From: Microbaculum marinisediminis
GTDB lineage: Bacteria; Pseudomonadota; Alphaproteobacteria; Rhizobiales; Tepidamorphaceae
Direction: 5' to 3'
Assembly: GCF_025397915.1 (NCBI RefSeq)
Contig: NZ_JALIDZ010000004.1
Span: 1 to 64,000 of the forward strand
Length of the DNA: 64,000 bases
Positions 45,306-53,988 of the stretch are shown here, one piece after another. The position numbers and the translations under genes are program-made. How positions within the stretch are numbered: position 1 is the first letter of the stretch; each line of letters begins with the position of its first letter. Under the pieces are notes generated by a model. That model had not been told where the DNA came from, made no database searches, and saw only the letters and a list, made by a program, of their open reading frames with translations.

Positions 45306-46946
45306 TCAGCCTCCGAACGCGTTGCCGTCTTCGTCCTGAACCTCGGCGGCATCGAGCGCCGCGGCCAGACGGTTTTCCTCGTTGAAGTAGCGGGCGCGAT
45401 CCCAGAAGGCGGGCCGGGCGATGCCGGTCGACCGGTGCCGGCCGATGATCCGGCCGTTGGCGTCCTCGCCGATGATATCGAACACGAACAGGTCCTGGAG
45501 GGTGATGACCTCGCCTTCGGTGCCGATCACCTCGGTGATGTGGGTGATGCGGCGCGAGCCGTCGCGCAGGCGGGCTGCCTGGACGATCACGTCGACCGAG
45601 GAGGTGATCATCTCGCGAATGGTGCGCGAAGGCAGGTTGAACCCGCCCATGGTGATCATGCCCTCGATACGCGACAGGGCCTCGCGGGGACTGTTGGCAT
45701 GGAGCGTGCCCATCGAACCGTCATGGCCGGTGTTCATGGCCTGCAGAAGGTCGAAGGCCTCGGGTCCGCGCACCTCGCCGACGATGATCCGCTCCGGACG
45801 CATACGCAGGCAGTTCTTGACCAGATCGCGCATGGTCACCTCGCCCTCGCCTTCCAGATTGGGCGGGCGGGTCTCGAGGCGCACCACGTGGGGCTGCTGC
45901 AGCTGCAGTTCGGCGGCGTCCTCGCAGGTGATGACGCGCTCGTCTTCGTCGATGTATCGGGTCAGGCAGTTGAGCAACGTCGTCTTGCCCGAGCCGGTAC
46001 CGCCGGAGATGACGACATTGCATCGGACACGCCCGATGATCTCGAGAATGGTCGCGCCCTCCGGCGAGATCGTGCCGAAGTTCACCATCTGCTCGAGGGT
46101 GAGCTTGTCCTTCTTGAACTTACGAATGGTGAGGGCGGGCCCGTCGATCGCCAGCGGCGGAACGATGGCGTTGACGCGGCTGCCGTCGGGAAGGCGGGCG
46201 TCGCAGATCGGGCTGGCTTCGTCGACGCGGCGGCCGATCTGACTGACGATCCGTTGGCAGATGTTCAGGAGTTGGCCGTTGTCGCGGAAATGGACATTGG
46301 TCTGCTCGATCTTGCCCGACACCTCGATGTAGACCGTGTCGGCGCCGTTGACCATGATATCGGCGATGTCGTCGCGCGCGAGCAACGGCTCCAGCGGGCC
46401 GTAGCCGAGCACGTCGTTGCAGATGTCGTCGAGCAGTTCCTCCTGCTCGGCGATCGACATCACGACATTCTTCAGCGAGATGATCTCGTTGACGATATCG
46501 CGGATTTCCTCGCGCGCCGATTCAACGTCCATCTTCGCCAGCTGGCTCAGGTCGATCGCGTCGATCAGCGCCGAGAAGATGGCGGTCTTGGTGTCGTAAT
46601 ACTCCTCCGACCGCACCGGTCGGGTGCGCGCCTGTCGCGGCGGGCGCTTCGATTCAGCAGACGCCGCGGCGGCCGGCGGCTTGGGTGTGGCGGCAGGGGT
46701 GGTGGCCGTCGCGGACGCCTTGGGCGCGAGGAGTTCGGTCAACGCATCGGTCGTCTCGGAGGATGCTGACGGGGATTGCGGGACATCCGTATCCGGAACA
46801 GCCGACGGAGTCGTATCCGGCTTCGCCGCCGCCTCTTCGCGGGGCTCCGCGCGGGCCTTCACAGGCGCTTCCGCGACAGGCGGCCGCGGCTGCTCCGCGG
46901 GCGCCGGGTGCGTTACGTCAGATTGCGTGCCTCGTCTGCCGAACAT
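45306..46946 (-). CDS. cpaF: Tad pilus assembly/retraction ATPase CpaF (TadA)
   Basis: Secretion ATPase of 546 aa, PulE/VirB11 superfamily, that powers pilus extension and retraction. Walker A is ISGGTGSGKTTLLNCLTRY, with the Asp box CEDAAELQLQ, Walker B MRPERIIVGEVRGPEAFDLLQ and the His box TGHDGSMGTLHANSPREAL. The first ~115 residues are a low-complexity Ala/Pro/Glu linker region, longer than in many homologues. Gene order cpaE-cpaF-tadB-tadC is standard. Confidence 0.96.
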   Translation of the reverse strand: MFGRRGTQSDVTHPAPAEQPRPPVAEAPVKARAEPREEAAAKPDTTPSAVPDTDVPQSPSASSETTDALTELLAPKASATATTPAATPKPPAAAASAESKRPPRQARTRPVRSEEYYDTKTAIFSALIDAIDLSQLAKMDVESAREEIRDIVNEIISLKNVVMSIAEQEELLDDICNDVLGYGPLEPLLARDDIADIMVNGADTVYIEVSGKIEQTNVHFRDNGQLLNICQRIVSQIGRRVDEASPICDARLPDGSRVNAIVPPLAIDGPALTIRKFKKDKLTLEQMVNFGTISPEGATILEIIGRVRCNVVISGGTGSGKTTLLNCLTRYIDEDERVITCEDAAELQLQQPHVVRLETRPPNLEGEGEVTMRDLVKNCLRMRPERIIVGEVRGPEAFDLLQAMNTGHDGSMGTLHANSPREALSRIEGMITMGGFNLPSRTIREMITSSVDVIVQAARLRDGSRRITHITEVIGTEGEVITLQDLFVFDIIGEDANGRIIGRHRSTGIARPAFWDRARYFNEENRLAAALDAAEVQDEDGNAFGG

Positions 46947-46962
46947 GGGCTATCAGATCCGT

Positions 46963-48246
46963 TCAGCTCTTTTTCATCGACAATTTCTTCAGCAAGGGCG
47001 CGAGCGGTGATCGCTTGGCCTTGCGGACTTCGGAGCGGCCCGTCAGCGCCTCGGCCAGAGACCGAAACATCTCGACCGGCTTCGCGTTGGCCTGGGTCTC
47101 GGCGATCATCTGTCCGTTGTTCGCCGCATTGGCGAACAGCACCGGATCGAACGTGGCGGTCGCGAAGATGTCCAGTTCCAGGGCGGCCGCGAAATCCTTT
47201 TCGGAGATTTCCGGTTTCTTGGGCACGCCTATCTGATTGAGAACGACGATCGGCGGGCGGTCGTTGGGCCGGGTCTGTTTGAACATGTCGACCAGGTTCT
47301 TCGCGTTGCGAAGATTGGCGAGATCCGGCATCGCGGTGATGACGATTTCATCGGCACCCAGCAGCGTGGCCTTCGCCCAGGTCGTCCACAGATGCGGCAC
47401 GTCCAGAATGACGGTCGGCACCGTCTTGCGGATCAGCTCGATGACCGGCTCCATGGAATCGCCGGGCAGGTCGTATTCCTTGTCGAGCGTCGATGGCGCG
47501 GCGATCAGGCTCAGGTGATCGGTGCACTTGGAGAACAGTCGGTCGAGGTAGTTCTCGTCAAGCCGTTCGCGCGCGAACACCGCCTCGGCCATGCCCTGCG
47601 GCGGGTCCTGATTGAAGTCGAGCCCCGCAGTTCCGAAGGCCAGATCGAGATCGGCGATGACCACGTCGCTGACCAGTTCCTGGGAAATCGCCCAGGCGAC
47701 GTTGTGCGCGACGGTCGACGACCCGACTCCGCCCTTCGCGCCGACAAACGCGATGGTGCGGCCGAGCGGGTCGGTCCCCGGCACGTCGAATAGGGAGGAC
47801 AGGGCCGACAGCGCCAGGATCGGATTGATCGGCGCGAGCACATAGTCGCTGACGCCCTTGTGCATCAGCTTACGGTACAGCCCGATATCGTTGGCATGAC
47901 CGATGACGATGACGCGCGTGCCGGAGTCGCAGACATCGGCCAAGCGGTCGAGCTGTTCGATCAGCCCATCGGCACCGGCCGTCGATTCGACCACGACCAC
48001 ATTCGGCGTCGCGGCGTTGACGTAGAATTCGCGTGCCGCCGCGAGGCCGCCCATCTGCACGGTCATATGGGCCCGGGAGGCACGGCGATCGCTCGCGGCT
48101 TCCGAGAAGGCGGCATTGGTTTCAGGCGTCTCGCAAAAGACCTGGATCGAAACCCGCGGAAGCGGCGGGATATACCGATCCTGCTGTTTGCCCGTGGCCG
48201 GCGTTTCGGCCTCGGTCCTGTCGAGCTTTTCGGCCGCTACACTCAT
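46963..48246 (-). CDS. cpaE: Tad pilus localisation protein CpaE
   Basis: Protein of 427 aa. An N-terminal receiver-like domain (residues ~30-150, VSIQVFCETPET, VVVVESTAG, GVSDYVLAPINP) lacks a standard phosphorylation pocket. The C-terminal ParA/MinD-like ATPase has a deviant Walker A in IAFVGAKGGVGSSTVAHNVAW (GxKGGVGSST), then VVIADLDLAFG. In Caulobacter CpaE places the pilus machine at the pole. It ends 16 nt before cpaF. Confidence 0.95.
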   Translation of the reverse strand: MSVAAEKLDRTEAETPATGKQQDRYIPPLPRVSIQVFCETPETNAAFSEAASDRRASRAHMTVQMGGLAAAREFYVNAATPNVVVVESTAGADGLIEQLDRLADVCDSGTRVIVIGHANDIGLYRKLMHKGVSDYVLAPINPILALSALSSLFDVPGTDPLGRTIAFVGAKGGVGSSTVAHNVAWAISQELVSDVVIADLDLAFGTAGLDFNQDPPQGMAEAVFARERLDENYLDRLFSKCTDHLSLIAAPSTLDKEYDLPGDSMEPVIELIRKTVPTVILDVPHLWTTWAKATLLGADEIVITAMPDLANLRNAKNLVDMFKQTRPNDRPPIVVLNQIGVPKKPEISEKDFAAALELDIFATATFDPVLFANAANNGQMIAETQANAKPVEMFRSLAEALTGRSEVRKAKRSPLAPLLKKLSMKKS

Positions 48247-48248
48247 GG

Positions 48249-48935
48249 CTACTGCGCAACCTCGCTGATCTGACCCGTGCCCGCGTCGTTGTAGATCGTG
48301 GACGGATCCTCGCCCTTCCGATACTTGCCGTACACGGTGTCGCGCCGCTGGCCGTCACGCGGCGTCGTCCCGGACCGCGGTCCGTTCAGATCGCGCGGGT
48401 CCTCGACCATCGCAGCAAGATTCTTCTGCGAGGCGCAGCCGAAATTCTCGTAGGGAAGATTCCGCCAGTCGCCGCCGGCATTGGTCGGCCAGGCACCGCA
48501 TTCCAGCGTCGCCGTCGCCCGCTCGTAGGCAAGACGAACCGGGGCGGTATACTGCGTCGTGCGATACCCCACGACATGGACCGACTCGACCGGCATGCCG
48601 TAGGCGTAGGCGATCGCCTTGACCTCCTCGGCAACGGAGGCGGCCTGGGCTTCGTTCGCGGTGCCCGTCGGCGCCATCACCTCGAGCCCCCCGGTGCCCT
48701 GCCGGCGCCAGCCGAGCACGAATTCCTCGACCATCGCCTTGTCGGGTCTCGACAACCCGGTTCCGGTCGCATTGAGATCGAGCTTGACGCGTTCGGGCAC
48801 GACGCCGATGGGATAGCGCTGTTCCACCGACGTGGGCACCGATCCGGTGATCACGCGATCGGACTGGCAGGCGGCGATGGGCAATCCGACGAGGGCGACC
48901 ATCACGACACGGCGAGCAGTGTACGAGATCGGCAT
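48249..48935 (-). CDS. cpaD: Tad pilus lipoprotein CpaD
   Basis: Outer-membrane lipoprotein of 228 aa that works with the CpaC secretin. Signal peptide with lipobox GLPIAAC, then ITGSVPTSVEQRYPIGV. The family core is YERATATLECGAWPTNAGGDWRNLPYENFGCASQKNLAAMVEDPRDLNGPR. I chose the ATG at 48935 because AGG lies 9 nt upstream and the signal peptide is then a normal length; an ATG at 48956 is in frame. It is separated from cpaE by 2 nt. Confidence 0.93.
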   Translation of the reverse strand: MPISYTARRVVMVALVGLPIAACQSDRVITGSVPTSVEQRYPIGVVPERVKLDLNATGTGLSRPDKAMVEEFVLGWRRQGTGGLEVMAPTGTANEAQAASVAEEVKAIAYAYGMPVESVHVVGYRTTQYTAPVRLAYERATATLECGAWPTNAGGDWRNLPYENFGCASQKNLAAMVEDPRDLNGPRSGTTPRDGQRRDTVYGKYRKGEDPSTIYNDAGTGQISEVAQ

Positions 48936-48980
48936 TTTTTTCGACCTGACGTTCATCGATGCTTCGGCTGGTGCCGCCCC

Positions 48981-50408
48981 CTATTCGACAATGAAGCCAA
49001 TCGGGCCGCGGTAGTTACCGGCCGGATTCTTCTCGGCGAGACCGTAAAGGCGATTCAGGCGGCCCAGCAGGATCGCGGCGGGATCCGACGCGGGCGCGAA
49101 GTTCTTGTCCGGCCGGGCAAGCTCGTCGCGCGAGGTCGGCTCGACCATGTACGGGGTCGCCAGGATCACCAGCTCCGTCTCGTCGGTCTGGAAGTCGCGA
49201 CTGCGGAACAGAGTCCCGAGGATCGGGATGTCGCCGATGCCGGGCACGCTGTTGAAGACCTGCTTGGAGTCCTGCTGGATGAGCCCGGCCAGGGCGAGCG
49301 AACCGCCGCTCGGCAGCTCGACGGTGGTGTCCGTGCGCCGGGTCTTGATGCCGGGAATGCGCGTATCCTGCAGGACGACTTCCGACTGCCGGTCGATCTC
49401 GGAGACCTCGGTCTTGACCTTGAGGCTGATGCGGTTCGCCGACATCACGACGGGTGTGAAGGCGAGCGCGACACCGAAGGGCTTGAATTCGATCGAGAGC
49501 TGGCACTGTCCGGTATCGGGATCGCAGGTATTGCCTATGGGCACCGGGAACTCGCCGCCGGCCAGGAAGTTCGCGGTCTCCCCGCTGATCGCCGACAGCG
49601 TCGGTTCAGCCAGGACCCGCAGCAGGCCATTGGATTCGAGCGCGCGCACCTGGGCGCTGATGGCGGTCGTGCCGTCGCTCCAGGTCACGGGGCCGGTAAG
49701 TGCGGGCAGCTGCGACAGACCAAGTCCGAACACCGGGTTGGAAATCACGTTGGCGGCGATCGTGCTGGAATTGATCTGCAGGTTCCAGTCTATGCCGAGT
49801 TCCTTGAGGACCTGCCGCTTGACCTCGGCGACGGTGACCTTGAGGAACACCTGCTCGCTTCCCTCCACGGCGATCATGTTGAGGACCTTGGCGGGATCCC
49901 CGGCGAAACGGCCCGCGATGTCCGTGGCCTTTTCCGCGTCGGCAGCGGTCGGCGCCGTCCCGGTCAGGACGATGTTGTCGTTCATGGACTCGACCTTGAC
50001 CGCCGAACCCGGGACCAGTTGTCGAATGCTCTGCGAAAGCGCCATCGTGTCGCGATCGACCTGCAGCTCGATGACCGCGATCTGGCGTCCGGCGACGTCG
50101 AAGAAGAAGACGTTGGTCTGGCCAACTTCAAGGCCGATCAGATAGGCCCGACGCGCGGTGCGCATCACCGCATCGGCGACCTTGGGGCTGGACACCAGGA
50201 CGTCCTTGGCGTCGCGCGGCAGGTCGATGACCAGCGATTTACCGAGGCCGAGCTTAACCAGGCGCGAGGCCGAGAGCTCCGCCGGCTGGATGGTCATGTG
50301 GCCTGTCGACTGTGCCTCGGCTGGCGCCGCACCGACCGCGTTGAGCACGATCGCGGCAACCGCGAAGGCGAAGGCCAGAACCGAGTATCTGATGCTCCTG
50401 CGAGCCAT
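48981..50408 (-). CDS. cpaC: Tad pilus outer-membrane secretin CpaC (RcpA)
   Basis: Secretin of 475 aa. A signal peptide (AFAVAAIVLNAVGAAPAEAQ) is followed by the CpaC N-terminal domain (LGLGKSLVIDLPRDAKDVLVSSPKVADAVM) and a BON-like N domain. The secretin core follows (RALESNGLLRVLAEPTLSAISGETANFLAGGEFPVPIG, ...GGSLALAGLIQQDSKQVFNSVPGIGDIPILGTLFRSR). I chose the ATG at 50408, which has GGGGGA 7 nt upstream. It forms the pilus channel with CpaD. Confidence 0.96.
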   Translation of the reverse strand: MARRSIRYSVLAFAFAVAAIVLNAVGAAPAEAQSTGHMTIQPAELSASRLVKLGLGKSLVIDLPRDAKDVLVSSPKVADAVMRTARRAYLIGLEVGQTNVFFFDVAGRQIAVIELQVDRDTMALSQSIRQLVPGSAVKVESMNDNIVLTGTAPTAADAEKATDIAGRFAGDPAKVLNMIAVEGSEQVFLKVTVAEVKRQVLKELGIDWNLQINSSTIAANVISNPVFGLGLSQLPALTGPVTWSDGTTAISAQVRALESNGLLRVLAEPTLSAISGETANFLAGGEFPVPIGNTCDPDTGQCQLSIEFKPFGVALAFTPVVMSANRISLKVKTEVSEIDRQSEVVLQDTRIPGIKTRRTDTTVELPSGGSLALAGLIQQDSKQVFNSVPGIGDIPILGTLFRSRDFQTDETELVILATPYMVEPTSRDELARPDKNFAPASDPAAILLGRLNRLYGLAEKNPAGNYRGPIGFIVE

Positions 50409-50434
50409 GGCGGAGTCCCCCGATATGCTCGTAC

Positions 50435-51232
50435 TCAATTGGTGTTCACCTGGACGGGAACGCCGAATTTCACGACGGTGACGGTTCCGCGCCGACCGCC
50501 CAGCAGACCATTTACCGTCTGCGGAGCGGCATCGGCTCCCGGTCCGTCCATGATGCTGCGCAGCGACAGCGAGATGTCGCCGAGCTGCTGGGCCAGCGCG
50601 AGAACCTCGACCTGCTCGGGACGCAGCTCCAGCGTGGCGACGTTGCCGACCACGTTCATCTGGCCGTCCTTCTCCTCGAGCGTCTGGTCGATCGCGAGGA
50701 CGCGGACGTTCTGAAGCACGGTTTCGCTGATCAGGGCATCACGGCCGGAATTGGCGCTCATGTCCTGCCGGGTGAGAACCACATCGACATGGTCGTTGGG
50801 CAGGATGAACCCACCGGCGCCGACTTCCGGCGACGTCTTCGTGGCCACGGCGCGCATACCCGTCGGCAGCATCGCAGACAGGAACCCGCCGGCCCCACTC
50901 TTGACGAGCTTGGTGTCCCGGATCGGTTCGCCGGAGAAGAAACTGGTCCGCGCAACCGAACCGGCGGTTTTGTCGATAGCCTGCGGATCGCCGCTGCGGG
51001 TCACGAATGCGTGGTTGATGGCGTCGCGCGGCCAGCTTTCCCAGGTGAGATCGGCGGCCGACAGCGTCGCGCCGGGCGCGATATCCTTGGTGGCCACCAG
51101 GATCTCGTCGGTATCAACCTTCTGCTGAACGACGACCGGGGATTGATCGCTGCCGATGTTGCTGGCCAGCCGCCAGGCAAAAAAGCCGGCGACGACGGCA
51201 ACACCAAGTACGACGAGACGCGCAACTTTCAT
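50435..51232 (-). CDS. cpaB: Tad pilus assembly protein CpaB (RcpC)
   Basis: Protein of 265 aa. An N-terminal membrane anchor or signal (MKVARLVVLGVAVVAGFFAWRLA) is followed by a SAF domain (ILVATKDIAPGATLSAADLTWESWP) and the CpaB core (GMRAVATKTSPEVGAGGFILPNDHVDVVLTR). It is the first gene of the long cpaB-tadC operon, with about 122 nt between it and cpaA, enough for a separate promoter. A TTAA half-site lies at about 51311 in that gap. Confidence 0.95.
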   Translation of the reverse strand: MKVARLVVLGVAVVAGFFAWRLASNIGSDQSPVVVQQKVDTDEILVATKDIAPGATLSAADLTWESWPRDAINHAFVTRSGDPQAIDKTAGSVARTSFFSGEPIRDTKLVKSGAGGFLSAMLPTGMRAVATKTSPEVGAGGFILPNDHVDVVLTRQDMSANSGRDALISETVLQNVRVLAIDQTLEEKDGQMNVVGNVATLELRPEQVEVLALAQQLGDISLSLRSIMDGPGADAAPQTVNGLLGGRRGTVTVVKFGVPVQVNTN

Positions 51233-51354
51233 GACACATCATCCCAACTCGCTGCCGCAAAGACGCGGCGTTTGAAAGGATCATGCGGATCGAATGGTCA
51301 ACTTATGGTTAATGAGAAGTATCGAATTGATAGCTGTCGCAATAAATGCCTGAT

Positions 51355-51858
51355 TTACCTGACGAACGCATCCATCCAGGCCGTCGTCGGATAGACCATA
51401 AAACCCGCCACGGCCAGCGCAATACCGTATGGAATGCCGGTTTTCGAATCATGCAGGCGCACGGCCCAGTCGGCGCGTGTGAGCATGAACGGCAGCGGAT
51501 ATCGGCGCACCGACAGAATGACCAGGGTCAGCGCGCCGCCGAGCAGGGAGAACAGCAAGGCGTACTCGAGCAGATTGCTCCAGCCCAGCCAAAGCGCGAC
51601 GGCCGCGACGAACTTCGCGTCACCGCCGCCGATCCAGCCAAAGGCGAAGAAGGCGAAGGAGACGACGAGCACCGCCGCGCCGGCAGCGACATGCATGCCG
51701 ATCTCCGCAGGCGCCAGTCCGGCGAAGTAGGCCGCGGGGAAGAACAGCACCGCGAACGCGATCGTCAGCCGGTTCGGAATCGTCATTGTGAAGAAGTCGA
51801 GACTGGCGGCCAGCGCCATCGCACCGGGAAAGACAAGCAAGAGGGCGGCGTTCAACAT
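51355..51858 (-). CDS. cpaA: prepilin peptidase CpaA (TadV)
   Basis: Aspartic membrane protease of 167 aa that processes Flp pilin and pseudopilins. Five to six hydrophobic helices are visible. The first catalytic Asp is in ALAASLDFFTMTIPNRL and the second is in the GxGD motif GWIGGGDAKFVAA. I chose the ATG at 51858, near the usual N terminus; a GTG at 51912 would add 18 residues and overlap the putative regulatory site. It lies between pilA and cpaB. Confidence 0.92.
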   Translation of the reverse strand: MLNAALLLVFPGAMALAASLDFFTMTIPNRLTIAFAVLFFPAAYFAGLAPAEIGMHVAAGAAVLVVSFAFFAFGWIGGGDAKFVAAVALWLGWSNLLEYALLFSLLGGALTLVILSVRRYPLPFMLTRADWAVRLHDSKTGIPYGIALAVAGFMVYPTTAWMDAFVR

Positions 51859-51915
51859 ATCGCGAAACTGCTCCGGGATCGCACAGTCCGAGACACCGTA
51901 TATGCCACGCACCGC

Positions 51916-51930
51916 TTAATGGCGGCTTAA
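51916..51930. promoter_or_regulatory. CtrA-consensus site TTAA-N7-TTAA before cpaA
   Basis: TTAA (51916-51919) and TTAA (51927-51930) are separated by exactly seven bases, TGGCGGC. This is the established binding consensus of the master cell-cycle regulator CtrA in alphaproteobacteria. It lies 57 bp before the cpaA start, within the pilA-cpaA gap. In Caulobacter, pilus genes are CtrA-activated. Confidence 0.6.
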
Positions 51931-52002
51931 ACGCGAGGTCGATCTAAACGCGTGGCCGATGTCGGAGTCCGTAAAGTCCAGGTGCCACGAAACGGCCGGG
52001 CG

Positions 52003-52047
52003 CAATAAAAACGAAACGCCGCCCCGGCTGCGTGAGCCGGAGCGGCG
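52003..52047 (-). terminator. rho-independent terminator of pilA
   Basis: Minus-strand stem CGCCGCTCCGGCT / AGCCGGGGCGGCG, 13 bp with one mismatch and a 5-base loop, followed by TTTCGTTTTTATT. It lies 34 nt after the pilA stop and before the CtrA-like site, so pilA is its own transcription unit. Confidence 0.9.
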
Positions 52048-52080
52048 GATCGTAACAGGCAAACTGCCTGCGGCGGCCAA

Positions 52081-52257
52081 TCAGGCGCCGGCGCCGGTCA
52101 GCTTGTCGTTGATCGTCGTGAAGGTCGTGGTCAGCGAACCACCGACCGAATACACGATGCCGACGATCGCAACCGAGATGCCGGCGGCGATGAGGCCATA
52201 TTCGATGGCGGTGGCACCCGACTCGTCACGGGCGAAGTTCTTGAAGAGATTGGTCAT
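52081..52257 (-). CDS. pilA: Flp/PilA pilin subunit
   Basis: Major Flp-type pilin of 58 aa, too short for a default ORF cutoff. The translated protein starts MTNLFKNFARDESGATAIEY, followed by a hydrophobic helix GLIAAGISVAIVGIVYSVGG and a short tail ending TGAGA. The prepilin cleavage site lies at the Gly before ATAIEYGLI, and the Glu-Tyr pair of the Flp motif is intact. AAGGAGC lies 8 nt before the ATG. A strong terminator follows. The 5' region is long and AT-rich, consistent with a highly regulated promoter. Confidence 0.96.
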   Translation of the reverse strand: MTNLFKNFARDESGATAIEYGLIAAGISVAIVGIVYSVGGSLTTTFTTINDKLTGAGA

Positions 52258-52770
52258 CTTGATCGCTCCTTGTCCTATCGTCTTAAGACGCTCGGTTCGA
52301 CCGGCGTTTTTGGGCCTCGTTCATCGAACCGAGGGCGACCCTACGCTCCACGCGTTACGAACAACTTAATTCGATCGCACACATATGCATGTAATTTACA
52401 GTTCAAATCCGTTGGTGAACGATTTGCTATCGATCTTTACTCACCAATCATCCCTAGAAATTTCTGCTTTAGTTCGGTTAAACGCCGTTAACCACATCAT
52501 TTTTTAGAGTATAAGCTTGTTGTTTTCTGTATTATTCCGATCTTTCGAAGCAATTAGCAATTTAATACACCTTCATTAGACGGGGAAATTCGTTCCCGGC
52601 GACCGTCAGCCGACACGTGGCGACGAAACATCGTAGTCGGCACCGCTTAACTGGCCCGGCGTCAAACAGAACCGCCCCAGGCGAATCCATCGCCGGCGGC
52701 GTTGGCAATTCGTTTACCAATATTTCGGTACAGTCCACGCACGTGAGTAGGTTGCGGAAGGATGTTCGCC
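52258..52770. promoter_or_regulatory. AT-rich divergent regulatory region between pilA and the plus-strand pilus genes
   Basis: A gap of 513 nt, much richer in A+T than its surroundings, with no gene that I can support. It must contain the minus-strand pilA promoter and the plus-strand promoter of the CpaC-N-like gene. A near-symmetric GGTTAA-ACGCCG-TTAACC lies at 52476-52493; it is CtrA-like but with six, not seven, bases between the TTAA cores. Confidence 0.6.
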
Positions 52771-53253
52771 ATGCCGATCTTCATGCCGGTCTTCAGGGGA
52801 ATTCTCGCAGGCGCGCTGCTGATGGCCGTCGCGACCACCACAACGCGGCCTGCGGTCGCCCTGGAAGACACCCTGCTCGTCGAGGTCGATCGCGCGAAGA
52901 TCGTGCAGCTGGACCAACCCGCCGCGACCGTCATTATCGGCAATCCGTCAATTGCCGACGCCCTCGTTCATAACCGCGAAATGCTGGTCGTGACAGGCAA
53001 GAGCTTCGGCGTGACCAACATGATCGTTCTGGATTCGGCCGGACAGACGATCGGCGATCTTACACTTCACGTGCGTGGAGACGATGTCGGCATCGTCACG
53101 GTCCAACGCGGTCCCAGCCGGCTCTCATACAGCTGCGCCCCGACCTGCGAACGCACCCTTATGCTGGGCGACACGGGCGAGAACTACACGACTCTGAATG
53201 CCCAGATCCAGGATCGCATCGGGCTGGCGTCCGGCCAGGCAGGGTCCAACTGA
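52771..53253 (+). CDS. exported CpaC-N-terminal-domain-like pilus protein
   Basis: Protein of 160 aa with a signal peptide (FRGILAGALLMAVATTTTRPAVA). A single domain matches the N terminus of CpaC/RcpA secretins (LLVEVDRAKIVQLDQPAATVIIGNPSIADALV, TGKSFGVTNMIVLDSAGQTIGDLTLHV). It ends with a region bearing two cysteines close together (SYSCAPTCERTLML). It has no secretin core. The start at 52771 has GGAAGG 9 nt upstream. It heads the plus-strand pilus gene group, though 186 nt separate it from the next gene. It may be a soluble or OM-attached companion to CpaC. Confidence 0.82.
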   Translation: MPIFMPVFRGILAGALLMAVATTTTRPAVALEDTLLVEVDRAKIVQLDQPAATVIIGNPSIADALVHNREMLVVTGKSFGVTNMIVLDSAGQTIGDLTLHVRGDDVGIVTVQRGPSRLSYSCAPTCERTLMLGDTGENYTTLNAQIQDRIGLASGQAGSN

Positions 53254-53439
53254 CCGACGCCTTCGAGACGAAGGCGCACCGCCTGAGTTAACGAAGCCCT
53301 ACCGCAATCCCCGAGGCTCCGGCGTTGCCGGAAACGGTTCGGCAAACATTCTCTGTCTAAGTTTGGTTCGGGTACCGAAGATACCTGCGGGTGTCGCCAC
53401 GCAGATGCGCGCGCTCGGAACCAACTCGGAGGCAGCGGA

Positions 53440-53979
53440 ATGATTGCTCGGCAAGCGCTGGCGGTGCGACGGCGACTCGTTCGTCGCTTCGCCCGGGACA
53501 CGGAAGGCGCCATTGCCGTCGAGTTCGCCCTCGTGGCATTGCCGTTCTTCGCCATCCTGTTCGCGATCCTTGAAACCGCGCTTATCTTCTTCGCCGGCCA
53601 GCTCATGGAAACGGGACTGGCCGATGCGGCCCGCCTCATCCGCACGGGCCAGGCGCAGGAACAGAAATTCAACAAAGCCAAGTTCAAGCAGGCCGTCTGT
53701 TCCGGCGTGATCGCGCTGCTCGACTGCGACAATGGACTGAAGATCGACGTCCGCAAGCTACAGGACTTCAGCGCCAGACAGCCGGTGCCGATCGACGGCG
53801 AGGGCAAGTTCACGGACGCCGACTTCGTCTACGAGCCCGGCCTGGGCGGCGACATCATGCTTGTTCGCGCCTTCTACGAATGGCCGACCGTGCTGCCGGA
53901 CTTCATCTCCCCGACCAACCTGGCCAACGGCAACTTCCTGCTGTCCGCGGCCGCGACCTTTCGAAACGAGCCGTTCTGA
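53440..53979 (+). CDS. tadE: TadE-like pseudopilin
   Basis: Protein of 179 aa. A short basic leader ending in RDTEGAIAVEFALVALPFFAILFAILETALIFF contains the TadE prepilin-like cleavage motif (Gly before AIAVEF) and a single membrane helix. The rest, ~135 residues, is periplasmic. It contains ADAARLIRTGQAQ, typical of TadE, and two cysteines (Cys at VCSGVIALLDCD). CpaA is the likely processing enzyme. It lies 9 nt upstream of a second TadE/F-like gene. Confidence 0.9.
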   Translation: MIARQALAVRRRLVRRFARDTEGAIAVEFALVALPFFAILFAILETALIFFAGQLMETGLADAARLIRTGQAQEQKFNKAKFKQAVCSGVIALLDCDNGLKIDVRKLQDFSARQPVPIDGEGKFTDADFVYEPGLGGDIMLVRAFYEWPTVLPDFISPTNLANGNFLLSAAATFRNEPF

Positions 53980-53988
53980 GGCGACACG

